From an uncultured Bacteroidia bacterium (GTDB lineage Bacteria > Bacteroidota > Bacteroidia > Bacteroidales > UBA932), in assembly GCA_902767355.1 (NCBI GenBank), contig CACXHG010000159.1:1-9601 (forward strand): a stretch of 9,601 nt of DNA, written 5' to 3'. Each line of letters opens with the position of its first letter. Positions within the stretch are counted from its first letter, which is position 1. The translations under genes were made by a program, and so were the position numbers. Under the pieces are notes generated by a model. The model did not search any database, was not told where the DNA came from, and saw only the letters and a list, made by a program, of their open reading frames with translations. This document shows positions 1 to 6,505 of the stretch, piece after piece.

Positions 1-1
1 C

Positions 2-1405
2 AGCTACCTGAACCTGGAGATGGAAGAGCCTGCCGGCGAGGCCGCCGCCCCCGTGCAACTGGACCTGTTTTCCATGGCCGGCGAAGCAGACAGCAAAGAA
101 AACGAGACCGAATGCCGCAGGTGCGTGGCAGCCGGCCTTCTGGCAGACCCTCTGGAAAAGGAGCTGCGCGACAAAGGCCTCTGGAAACTCTACGAGACCA
201 TAGAAATGCCACTGATAAGGGTGCTCTTTGAAATGGAGCAGACCGGCGTGAAGATAGACACGGAGCAGATCAAGGCCTTCGGAGCCTCGCTGGAGGGGGA
301 CATCGCACGCCTGGAGGCCCAGATACGCGAGATTGCAGGCGATGCCAGCTTCAACGTCCAGTCTCCCAAGCAGGTAGGTGTGCTGCTCTACGAAAAGCTC
401 GCCCTCAGCCCCAAGACCAAAAAGACGCGCAGCGGCGGCTATCCCACCGACGAAGAAACCCTGCAAAGCCTCGCCGACACCCATCCGGTGATAAATATGA
501 TTCTGGAATACCGCGGCCTCAAGAAACTGGCCACGACCTACGTCGCCCCCCTGCCCGGCTACATAGACCCCGCCGACGGCCGCATCCACACCACTTTCAC
601 ACAGGCGCTTACCGCCACCGGCCGCCTTAGCAGCATCAAGCCCAACCTGCAGAACATACCGGTGCGCACCTCCCTGGGCCAGGAAATCCGCCGCGCCTTT
701 GTGCCCGGAGCGGACTGGATAGTGGCCGCGGACTATTCCCAGATAGAACTCCGGATCATGGCGCACCTTAGCGGCGACGCCTCCCTGGTGGCGGATTTTG
801 CCACGGGCGACGACATCCACGCCGCCACCGCCGCCAAAATCTTCGGCGTGCCGGTCTCTGAGGTCACCAAAGACCAGCGCCGGCAGGCCAAGACCGCCAA
901 CTTCGGCATAATGTACGGCATATCGTCCTTTGGCCTGGCTCAGCGGCTGGGCATTTCCCGCACCGACGCCAAGAACCTGATAGACGACTATTACCGCAGT
1001 TTCCCCGGCATCCGCACCTATATAGACAAGGTGATTGCCACCGCCCGCGAGAAGGGCTATGTAGAAACTATTTTCGGCAGGCGGCGCTACCTGCCCGACA
1101 TAAATTCCAAGAACTTTACGGTGCGCAGCCTGGCCGAGCGCAATGCCGTGAACGCGCCCATCCAGGGCAGCAGCGCCGACATAATCAAGCTGGCCATGAT
1201 AAACATACACCGCAGGCTGAAAGAAGAAGGCTACCGCAGCCGCATGGTGCTGCAGGTGCACGACGAACTGCTGTTCGACACCTGGGAAGATGAGCGGGAG
1301 CCTCTGATGAAGATGGTAAAGGAAGAGATGGAGAATGTATGCAAGCTGGCCGTGCCCGTCACAGTAGATTGCAACGCCGGCAAAAACTGGCTCGAAGCCC
1401 ACTAG
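2..1405 (+). CDS. polA: DNA polymerase I, C-terminal polymerase half (5' end outside window)
   Basis: The reading frame is open from the left edge, so the start lies upstream and about 467 residues are visible; family A polymerases are usually about 900 aa. The product fills gaps in DNA repair and removes Okazaki primers. Palm and fingers motifs are intact: motif A DYSQIELR with its catalytic Asp (731-754), motif B RRQAKTANFGIMYG (878-919) and motif C QVHDELLFD with the second catalytic Asp (1253-1279). The thumb entry LYETIEMPLIRVLFEME precedes them. Just before it, where exonuclease-proficient relatives carry the Exo III motif (Tyr-x-x-x-Asp in a YACEDAD-like context), this protein reads TECRRCVAA, so the visible end of the 3'-5' exonuclease domain looks inactive. 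A QLDLF pentapeptide (56-70) in the acidic, Ala-rich linker resembles a beta-clamp-binding motif. The stop codon is three bases before rsmG, suggesting cotranscription. Identity is secure; the loss of proofreading is inferred. Confidence 0.97.
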   Translation, partial: SYLNLEMEEPAGEAAAPVQLDLFSMAGEADSKENETECRRCVAAGLLADPLEKELRDKGLWKLYETIEMPLIRVLFEMEQTGVKIDTEQIKAFGASLEGDIARLEAQIREIAGDASFNVQSPKQVGVLLYEKLALSPKTKKTRSGGYPTDEETLQSLADTHPVINMILEYRGLKKLATTYVAPLPGYIDPADGRIHTTFTQALTATGRLSSIKPNLQNIPVRTSLGQEIRRAFVPGADWIVAADYSQIELRIMAHLSGDASLVADFATGDDIHAATAAKIFGVPVSEVTKDQRRQAKTANFGIMYGISSFGLAQRLGISRTDAKNLIDDYYRSFPGIRTYIDKVIATAREKGYVETIFGRRRYLPDINSKNFTVRSLAERNAVNAPIQGSSADIIKLAMINIHRRLKEEGYRSRMVLQVHDELLFDTWEDEREPLMKMVKEEMENVCKLAVPVTVDCNAGKNWLEAH

Positions 1406-1408
1406 AGT

Positions 1409-2032
1409 ATGGAACAGATACTGAAGTATTTCCCCGAGCTGACCCCGCTGCAGAAAGAGCGGCTGGCAGATCTCAAAGCGCTCTACGAAGACTGGAACTC
1501 CAAGATCAACGTCATCTCCCGCAAGGATATGGACGCTTTCTACGAGCACCACGTGCTGCATTCGCTCGCCATTGCCAAGGCCTATGGCAGCGCCTTCGCC
1601 CCCGGATGCAATATCCTGGACCTCGGCACCGGCGGCGGCTTCCCGGGCATCCCCCTGGCCATACTCTATCCCGAATGCAGATTCACCCTCTGCGACTCCA
1701 TAGGCAAGAAAGTCAGGGTCGCCCAGGCCGTGGCCGAGGCGCTCGAACTGGAAAACGTGCAGGCGGTAAACGCCCGCGCAGAGGCCTTGGAAGGCCGCTT
1801 TGACTGGGTTGTGACGCGCGCCGTGGCCACCCTGGACAAACTCCTGCCCTGGGTCCGCGGCAAATACTCAAAGGGAGTCATCTGCCTCAAGGGCGGCGAC
1901 GTGGCCTCTGAGATCCAGACTGCGGCCGGCCGGCACCTCCTCCAACCCAAGAAAGTGACCGTCAGCGACATAAGCATTTTCTTCGGCGAAGAATGGTTTC
2001 AGGATAAAAAAGTTGTAATGGTCGGTGAATAA
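1409..2032 (+). CDS. rsmG: 16S rRNA (guanine-527-N7)-methyltransferase RsmG (GidB)
   Basis: The protein has 207 residues, the same length as the E. coli enzyme. It transfers a methyl group from S-adenosylmethionine to N7 of G527 in 16S rRNA in the 30S subunit; loss of the enzyme gives low-level streptomycin resistance in several bacteria. The SAM-binding motif I, NILDLGTGGGFPGIPLAI, is clear at about residues 68-86, followed by an acidic strand end (CDSIGKK) and the conserved DWVVTRAVATLDKLLPW segment of the family. The N-terminal YEDWNSKINVISRKDMDAFY region is also typical. The ATG lies three bases after the polA stop with no Shine-Dalgarno sequence, so translation is probably coupled or relies on the upstream gene. 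No terminator follows; the next promoter element begins two bases after its stop codon. Confidence 0.97.
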   Translation: MEQILKYFPELTPLQKERLADLKALYEDWNSKINVISRKDMDAFYEHHVLHSLAIAKAYGSAFAPGCNILDLGTGGGFPGIPLAILYPECRFTLCDSIGKKVRVAQAVAEALELENVQAVNARAEALEGRFDWVVTRAVATLDKLLPWVRGKYSKGVICLKGGDVASEIQTAAGRHLLQPKKVTVSDISIFFGEEWFQDKKVVMVGE

Positions 2033-2033
2033 A

Positions 2034-2065
2034 TTTGGTAAATTGCTTGAGACTGCTTACTTTTG
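2034..2065 (+). promoter_or_regulatory. Bacteroidota-type promoter for rpmH
   Basis: TTTG at 2034-2037 and TACTTTTG at 2058-2065 match the -33 TTTG and -7 TAnnTTTG elements of the Bacteroidota primary sigma factor exactly, with a 20-base spacer. Transcription would start near 2071, giving an A-rich leader of about 30 bases before the rpmH ATG. Confidence 0.85.
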
Positions 2066-2102
2066 CAGTCCCCAAAAAAAGAAATAATAAAAATCAATAA
2101 AT

Positions 2103-2255
2103 ATGAAACGTACATTTCAGCCTTCTATCCGCAAGCGCCGCAACAAACACGGTTTCCGCGAGCGTATGTCCACTCCCAACGGCCGCCGCGTGCTTGCAGC
2201 ACGTCGCCGTCATGGCCGCAAGAAACTCACCGTTTCCAGCGAGGACAGGTTCTAA
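2103..2255 (+). CDS. rpmH: 50S ribosomal protein L34
   Basis: This 50-residue, strongly basic protein begins MKRTFQPSIRKRRNKHGFRE and continues with the RMSTPNGRRVLAARRRHGRK core, the diagnostic L34 signature; the usual length is 44-53 aa. It is a small rRNA-binding protein of the large ribosomal subunit. A longer open frame on the same strand (2063-2263) overlaps it in another frame and is spurious. The ATG follows an A-rich leader without a Shine-Dalgarno sequence, as expected in this phylum. The gene stands alone, with its own promoter and a terminator 18 bases after its stop. The usual partner rnpA is not seen here. Confidence 0.97.
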   Translation: MKRTFQPSIRKRRNKHGFRERMSTPNGRRVLAARRRHGRKKLTVSSEDRF

Positions 2256-2272
2256 TCCATTAAGGAATAGAT

Positions 2273-2314
2273 AAAAGAATGGCTGCCATATAAGTGGCAG
2301 CCATTCTTTTTTTT
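2273..2314 (+). terminator. Intrinsic terminator after rpmH
   Basis: A perfect 16-bp inverted repeat pairs 2273-2288 with 2295-2310 around a 6-base loop (TATAAG). An uninterrupted run of eight T covers 2307-2314. The A-rich left foot makes it potentially bidirectional. It separates the housekeeping genes from the B12 unit. Confidence 0.93.
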
Positions 2315-2320
2315 AATATT

Positions 2321-2353
2321 ATTGCCAATTCTCCTTAAAGTTTTATAGCTTTG
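2321..2353 (+). promoter_or_regulatory. Bacteroidota-type promoter for the cobalamin operon
   Basis: TAGCTTTG at 2346-2353 matches the -7 TAnnTTTG element exactly. ATTG at 2321-2324, 21 bases upstream, is a three-of-four match to the -33 TTTG. The predicted transcription start near 2360 falls just before the first riboswitch helix. Confidence 0.75.
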
Positions 2354-2364
2354 CACACGCAAAC

Positions 2365-2583
2365 GACAAGGGTTCCTTAACCGGCCGCACAGCTAAGGTC
2401 CGGACAAGGATTAATAGGGAATCGGGTGAGAATCCCGAGCAGTTCCCGCTACTGTGAGTTCCTTGTTGCTTCCGGCAATCGCAAGCCACTGGGCCGCCAA
2501 GGCCTGGGAAGGCGCCGGGAGCGGAACGAGTCAGGAGACCTGCCCCTGTCTGAATAACAGATAACCTGCGGGAGACGGGTTGG
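2365..2583 (+). promoter_or_regulatory. Cobalamin riboswitch (aptamer with B12 box and L13-like hairpin)
   Basis: The B12 box AGTCAGGAGACCTGCC lies at 2529-2544. The conserved core AATAGGGAA (2413-2421), the GTGAGAATCCCG segment, CCCGCTACTGTGA (2446-2458) and AAGCCACT (2483-2490) occur in the canonical order. Visible helices are P1 (GACAAGG 2365-2371 with CCTGTC 2545-2550, one bulge), P2 (TCCTT 2374-2378 with AAGGA 2406-2410, and CCGG 2381-2384 with CCGG 2400-2403), P3 (GGGAA 2417-2421 with TTCCC 2443-2447) and P4 (CGGG 2423-2426 with CCCG 2434-2437). Loop 2470-2474 (TTCCG) can kiss loop bases 2569-2573 (CGGGA) of hairpin 2563-2581, the L5-L13 contact of this family. Bound cobalamin is expected to repress the downstream btuB operon. 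Aptamer identity is very secure; the details of switching are inferred. Confidence 0.96.
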
Positions 2584-2599
2584 CTGGCACCTGACTTTT

Positions 2600-2695
2600 A
2601 GCAAATTTTAAGGTTTGCTTCTTGCGCCCTTCCATAGAAGGGAAACGTGCTTTGCTGCTTACTGCGCCTGCCGCGACTTGGATTTTAGTAAGCAG
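2600..2695 (+). promoter_or_regulatory. Structured btuB leader with start-proximal hairpin
   Basis: Between the riboswitch and the btuB ATG lie about 113 noncoding bases. They contain three inverted repeats: AGCAAA 2600-2605 with TTTGCT 2614-2619, CCCTTC 2627-2632 with GAAGGG 2637-2642, and CTGCTTACT 2655-2663 with AGTAAGCAG 2687-2695. The last is a perfect 9-bp stem with a 23-base loop that ends one base before the start codon, so it could hide the ribosome landing site. AGCAAA can also pair with TTTGCT at 2651-2656, which would disrupt that stem. No poly-U terminator follows any of them, favouring control of translation. Function is inferred. Confidence 0.5.
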
Positions 2696-2696
2696 T

Positions 2697-4556
2697 ATGA
2701 TAAAACTGTTGTTCATAGGTCTGATGCTGCAGTCGGTTTTGCCCGCCGCAGACACCATAGAGCAAGCCAGCGTCACTGCACGGCGAAACGAAGTCATAGT
2801 CCCGCGGCAGGCTATCGCCGGCGAGCAGTTGCAGGCCCTGTCCACCTCCAGCGTGGCCGACGCCCTCAAATTCTTCTCCGGCGTCCAGATCAAGGACTAC
2901 GGCGGCCTGGGCGGCCAGAAAACCATCAATGTGCGTTCGCTGGGCACCCAGCACACCGGAGTTTATATAGACGGCATCCGCATCACCAACTGCCAGAACG
3001 GCACGGTGGACCTGGGCAAATATTCCCTGGCGAACATGGAGTCGGTGGAGCTGTTCAACGCCAACAAGGTGTCGCCGCTCATGACAGCCTCCGAGTATGC
3101 TTCTGCCTCTACCGTGTATTTCACCACCAAGCGACCGGAGAAGACCGCGCTGAAGGCCATAGTTTCGGCCGGCTCTTTCAAGACCGTCCGGGCCCAGCTG
3201 CACGGCAGCTACAAGAAGAGCTTTTTCGGCGATGTGGAGCTGATGCACAGCTGCGGAAACTATCCCTTCAGCTATCACTCCGCCTGGGAGGACACCACCG
3301 GCATCCGGCGCAACTCGGACGTGACGTTTTTCCGCGCCGAAGGCGGCTATTTCAACGACAAGATTCGCAGCCACATCTACCTCTACTCTTCTGAGAGGGG
3401 ACTTCCGGGCGGCGTCGTGCGCCGGCTTTCGGACAAATTCGGCGACGTGGGCCGCGAGGCTGACGTCAACACTTTCGCCCAGTTCTCTTACAGCGACAGC
3501 TGGGGCCGGCATCAGCTCAAGTACAACGCGCGCTATGCCTTCGACTACCTGCACGCCAACGCCCGCTTTCTCGAAAACCAATTCGTGCACTACGAGAACC
3601 GCTACCGGCAGCAGGACCTCTACAACGGCCTGGTCTATACCTACTCCGGCCCTCACCTGAGCCTGGCCTTCTCGCCCGATCTAAGGCTGAGCGACCTCAG
3701 TTGCGACGTGTACGGGATGCAATATGTGCTGCGCACCGACTTTAAGGCCGTAGCCAGCGCTTCTTACAACACCGGCGGCCTCAAGGCGTCGGCGTCGCTG
3801 CTGTTTACCGACATCAAGGACCACTCCAAAATGACCACCGCCGACAGGATGCGGCGCCTGACCCCGGCGGCCCACCTGTCCTACAGCTTCTCCCGCCTGA
3901 CGCTGCGGGCGTTTTACAAGACCATTTTCCGCGCCCCCACCCTCAACGACCTCTACTACACACAGGTGGGCCGGCGGGACCTCAAACCCGAATACACCGA
4001 GCAATTCAACCTGGGACTGAGCTACAACATACCGAATCTGCAGCTGCAGCTGGACGCCTACCACAACGAGGTATGGGACAAGATTGTCTGCATCCCTCAG
4101 GGAGCGTCCTACAACTGGCGCATGCTCAACTACGGCTACGTGACCACCAACGGCGTGGACTTGTCTGCACGCGGGCGCTACAAGGAGTTCTCGCTGCTGG
4201 TGAGCGGCACCCTGCAGGACGTCCGGGACCTTTCCGACCCCGATGACCCCCTGTCGTACCGGCACGAATTCCTGTACTCCCCGAAACTTTCCGCTTCTGC
4301 TATCCTGACCTGGACCCACAGGCGGTTTACAGCCAGCATCTCTCACATGTACTGCTCCCGCCGCTACTGGACCTATGTAGAAGAGGACCAGCTGGCAGCC
4401 TACCACTGCACCGACGCCAAAATCCAGTATGCCCTTAAGAAATACCTGACCCTGTCGCTGGAGTGCAACGACATCTTTGACATACGCTACGAAGTGGTCC
4501 AGCGCTGGCCCCTGCCCGGCCGCCGCTTTGCCCTCACAGCCGTTTTAAACATTTAG
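2697..4556 (+). CDS. btuB: BtuB-like TonB-dependent outer-membrane cobalamin receptor
   Basis: This 619-residue beta-barrel transporter, close to the 614 aa of E. coli BtuB, is expected to import vitamin B12 or related corrinoids across the outer membrane using TonB energy. The chosen ATG gives a signal peptide (MIKLLFIGLMLQSVLPAAD). A TTG at 2622 would add 25 residues before it and is unlikely. The TonB-box-like QASVTARR sits at about residues 23-30, followed by a plug domain (about 35-145) with SSVADALKFFSGVQIKDYGG and the YIDGIRI strand. The usual GP-x-S-x-YG-x-x-A-x-GG plug ending is replaced by a Bacteroidota-style variant. The barrel has the conserved FRAPTLNDLYYTQVGRRDLKPEY segment (about 411-433), split here as FRAPTLNDLYY and DLKPEYTEQFNLGLSY, and ends in GRRFALTAVLNI, with Ile rather than the usual Phe last. 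The riboswitch directly upstream fixes the substrate class. Two lipoprotein genes follow at once. Confidence 0.93.
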   Translation: MIKLLFIGLMLQSVLPAADTIEQASVTARRNEVIVPRQAIAGEQLQALSTSSVADALKFFSGVQIKDYGGLGGQKTINVRSLGTQHTGVYIDGIRITNCQNGTVDLGKYSLANMESVELFNANKVSPLMTASEYASASTVYFTTKRPEKTALKAIVSAGSFKTVRAQLHGSYKKSFFGDVELMHSCGNYPFSYHSAWEDTTGIRRNSDVTFFRAEGGYFNDKIRSHIYLYSSERGLPGGVVRRLSDKFGDVGREADVNTFAQFSYSDSWGRHQLKYNARYAFDYLHANARFLENQFVHYENRYRQQDLYNGLVYTYSGPHLSLAFSPDLRLSDLSCDVYGMQYVLRTDFKAVASASYNTGGLKASASLLFTDIKDHSKMTTADRMRRLTPAAHLSYSFSRLTLRAFYKTIFRAPTLNDLYYTQVGRRDLKPEYTEQFNLGLSYNIPNLQLQLDAYHNEVWDKIVCIPQGASYNWRMLNYGYVTTNGVDLSARGRYKEFSLLVSGTLQDVRDLSDPDDPLSYRHEFLYSPKLSASAILTWTHRRFTASISHMYCSRRYWTYVEEDQLAAYHCTDAKIQYALKKYLTLSLECNDIFDIRYEVVQRWPLPGRRFALTAVLNI

Positions 4557-4575
4557 AAACGTTTATAAACATTTA
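4541..4575 (+). repeat. Short imperfect tandem repeat across the btuB stop codon
   Basis: CGTTTTAAACATTTA (4541-4555) recurs as CGTTTATAAACATTTA (4560-4575), differing by one inserted base and separated by four bases. The first copy encodes the last btuB codons and overlaps its TAG; the second forms the A/T-rich initiation region of the next gene. It may be a local duplication or convergent low-complexity sequence. Confidence 0.55.
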
Positions 4576-4577
4576 AT

Positions 4578-6473
4578 ATGAATTACTCCAAGTCTCTAAT
4601 CCTCTTTGCCGCAGCGGTTTTGGTCTGTGCCTGCACAAAAGCCGGCAGCGGGTCGGACTTTTCCGGCGGTGCCGCCGCCAAGGTCAGCATCGAAAGCCTC
4701 GCCGGCAGCGCCGCCACCAAAACCGTCCTCTCGGGCAATTCCCTCAGCTGGGAAGAGAGCGACTGTTTCGGCCTGGGCAACGGCACCACGCTGTACAAGT
4801 ATATCAATGTCTCAGCAGATTCCTTTTCTCCCGAGAAGGCGGTGCGGAAAGCCGACACATACTATACCTACTATCCGTATGACAGGATACTGTCTTACTC
4901 TTCAAGCAGCTTTACGGTAGAAATACCCGCCCGCCAGAGCTACCGGGAAGGCTCTTTCGGAGCCGGCGAGCTGCCGATGGCCGGAAGCACGAAAGACATT
5001 ACCAGCATAGGTTTCAAGCATATAATGTGCGTGTTCGACGTCACCATCAACACCAGGACCCAGTTCAAGAACATACGGCAGATACGCCTCAAGTCGAACA
5101 AGCCGCTGGCCGGCACCGCCACCGTGAACGCGATCGACTGCAGCGTGAGCTTCTCGCAGGAAACAAACGAGATAGTGATCGACACCCCGGATGTTTTCGT
5201 AAGCCCGGAGGCCGGCGCCAGGTTTATGATTGTCGTCCCGCCCGAGACGCACACGCTGACCCTGACGGCGGTGAGCGACAATGGCAGCACCCTCACGGCA
5301 AAATATAAAAACCTGCCTCTCAAGCGCTCCACCATTTATTCGGTGAACGTGAACAAGGACTTTGTGGCCGCCGACCAGGATGCCACCGTGAACGAGCGAC
5401 TCATCCTGCTCAACGAGGGCAACTGGCAGTCCAACAACGGTATGGTCTCGTTTATAGAGAACGGCACTATCACCAACGGCTGGTTCCGCGCCAAGAACCC
5501 CGGGATGAACATCGGCGACACCCCGGAGGATGTGCTGCTGGTGCGCGACGACCTGGTGGCCATCAGCGTCAACTGGTCCAACATCATACAGTATATCAAG
5601 CCCACTGGCGAAGCCGTGGCGCAGACAGAGGACATCCCCAACTGCCGGGCGATGTGCATCGACGGCGAAGGCTATCTCTACATCACTTCATACGCTCACG
5701 AAACCGCCCTCGGAGAGAATTATAACCACGGTTATGTGGCCAAGGTGGACCTTGGCAGCTACAAGGTTGTCGCCACCTGCGAAGTGGGCTACGAGCCGGA
5801 GGGCGTTGCGTATTACGACGGCCGGCTGTACGTGGCCAACACCGGCGGCTACTCGTTCAGCGAAGATCACGGCTTCGAAAATTCGATTTCAGTGGTCAAC
5901 GCCTCTACCATGAAAAAGATAAAGGATGTCGGCATCGTGAACCCCGCCTCCGGCGAGGCCGTGATAAATCTCTACGGCGAAATGTCGCAGTGCGGACCTT
6001 TTCTGTGCATCAATTCCCCCGGAAACTACGGCTCCACGCCCCCGGCGACCATAATTTTCGACTGTAGCGACGACACTTATACCGTGTACGACTTCCCCTG
6101 CACCTACAACACGGTCACTATGGACGACAAGTTCCTGGCGGTCGGCTCGTCCTTCTCTTACGACACCAACGAATACACCTACAGCCTTAAGACCATCGAC
6201 CCCGCGGAAGGCATCGTGTACAACGGTTACAGGCTGCCCTCGGGTACTTTTTCGAAGGATGCAGCCACAGTCTTCTCCCAGATGAAGAACCCCTACTGCG
6301 TCTATCAGAACCCCTACACCGGACATCTGTATATGTGCGACGCCCGCAGCTACGTGCAGTCGGGCATTGTATATGAGTTCGACGCCAGGGGCGACAAGAT
6401 AAACCAGATGAACTGCTACATCAATCCCGGGCACATGGCCGCCCTCCCCGACAGATGCTTCAAGAATCAATAA
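4578..6473 (+). CDS. Surface lipoprotein: fimbrillin-like domain plus BtuG-like beta-propeller
   Basis: The 631-residue product starts with a lipoprotein signal ending in VCAC, so Cys19 is the probable lipidation site. Residues about 35-260 look like a fimbrillin/Mfa-type beta-sandwich: a TKTVLSG...LSWEESD opening, YYTYYPYD, and GFKHIMCVFDVTI. From about 273 to the end is a YncE/DUF5074-type beta-propeller: LILLNEGNWQSNNGMVSFI, then blades with GDTPEDVLLV, GYLYITSYAH, GYVAKVDLGSYKVVATCEVG, PEGVAYYDGRLYVANTGG and SISVVNASTMKKIKDVG. In Bacteroides, BtuG is a propeller lipoprotein that binds B12 tightly outside the cell and hands it to BtuB. Position 21 bases after a riboswitch-controlled btuB supports the same role. 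The fimbrillin-like N-terminus is not part of the BtuG I know. The propeller also carries eleven cysteines. There is no acidic cluster just after Cys19, so a standard surface-export signal is not obvious. Propeller assignment is firm; B12 binding is inferred. Confidence 0.85.
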   Translation: MNYSKSLILFAAAVLVCACTKAGSGSDFSGGAAAKVSIESLAGSAATKTVLSGNSLSWEESDCFGLGNGTTLYKYINVSADSFSPEKAVRKADTYYTYYPYDRILSYSSSSFTVEIPARQSYREGSFGAGELPMAGSTKDITSIGFKHIMCVFDVTINTRTQFKNIRQIRLKSNKPLAGTATVNAIDCSVSFSQETNEIVIDTPDVFVSPEAGARFMIVVPPETHTLTLTAVSDNGSTLTAKYKNLPLKRSTIYSVNVNKDFVAADQDATVNERLILLNEGNWQSNNGMVSFIENGTITNGWFRAKNPGMNIGDTPEDVLLVRDDLVAISVNWSNIIQYIKPTGEAVAQTEDIPNCRAMCIDGEGYLYITSYAHETALGENYNHGYVAKVDLGSYKVVATCEVGYEPEGVAYYDGRLYVANTGGYSFSEDHGFENSISVVNASTMKKIKDVGIVNPASGEAVINLYGEMSQCGPFLCINSPGNYGSTPPATIIFDCSDDTYTVYDFPCTYNTVTMDDKFLAVGSSFSYDTNEYTYSLKTIDPAEGIVYNGYRLPSGTFSKDAATVFSQMKNPYCVYQNPYTGHLYMCDARSYVQSGIVYEFDARGDKINQMNCYINPGHMAALPDRCFKNQ

Positions 6474-6505
6474 TAAACATATAATCAACTTTAAATCATT
6501 TTATT

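Noticed and set aside
2063..2263. 66-codon plus-strand open frame overlapping rpmH
   Set aside because: It starts inside the rpmH promoter -7 element and covers L34 in another frame; the L34 translation is unmistakable.
2366..2466. ACAAGG (2366-2371) complementary to CCTTGT (2461-2466)
   Set aside because: This pairing would break the P1 and P5 regions of the aptamer, which fit the family better; it may be a chance or transient alternative.
2600..2619. AGCAAA/TTTGCT hairpin as a riboswitch-controlled transcription terminator
   Set aside because: The stem is only 6 bp and A/T-rich, and it is followed by TCTTG rather than a U-run, so it is not a convincing terminator.
2622..2696. TTG start giving btuB a 25-residue N-terminal extension
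   Set aside because: It would put an unrelated stretch ahead of a good signal peptide that begins exactly at ATG 2697, and the stretch overlaps leader hairpins.
2685..3656. 323-codon open frame on the minus strand opposite btuB
   Set aside because: It lies fully antisense to a strongly supported receptor gene, has a low-complexity Val/Ala/Gly-rich translation, and arises from the G/C-rich third codon positions of the real gene.
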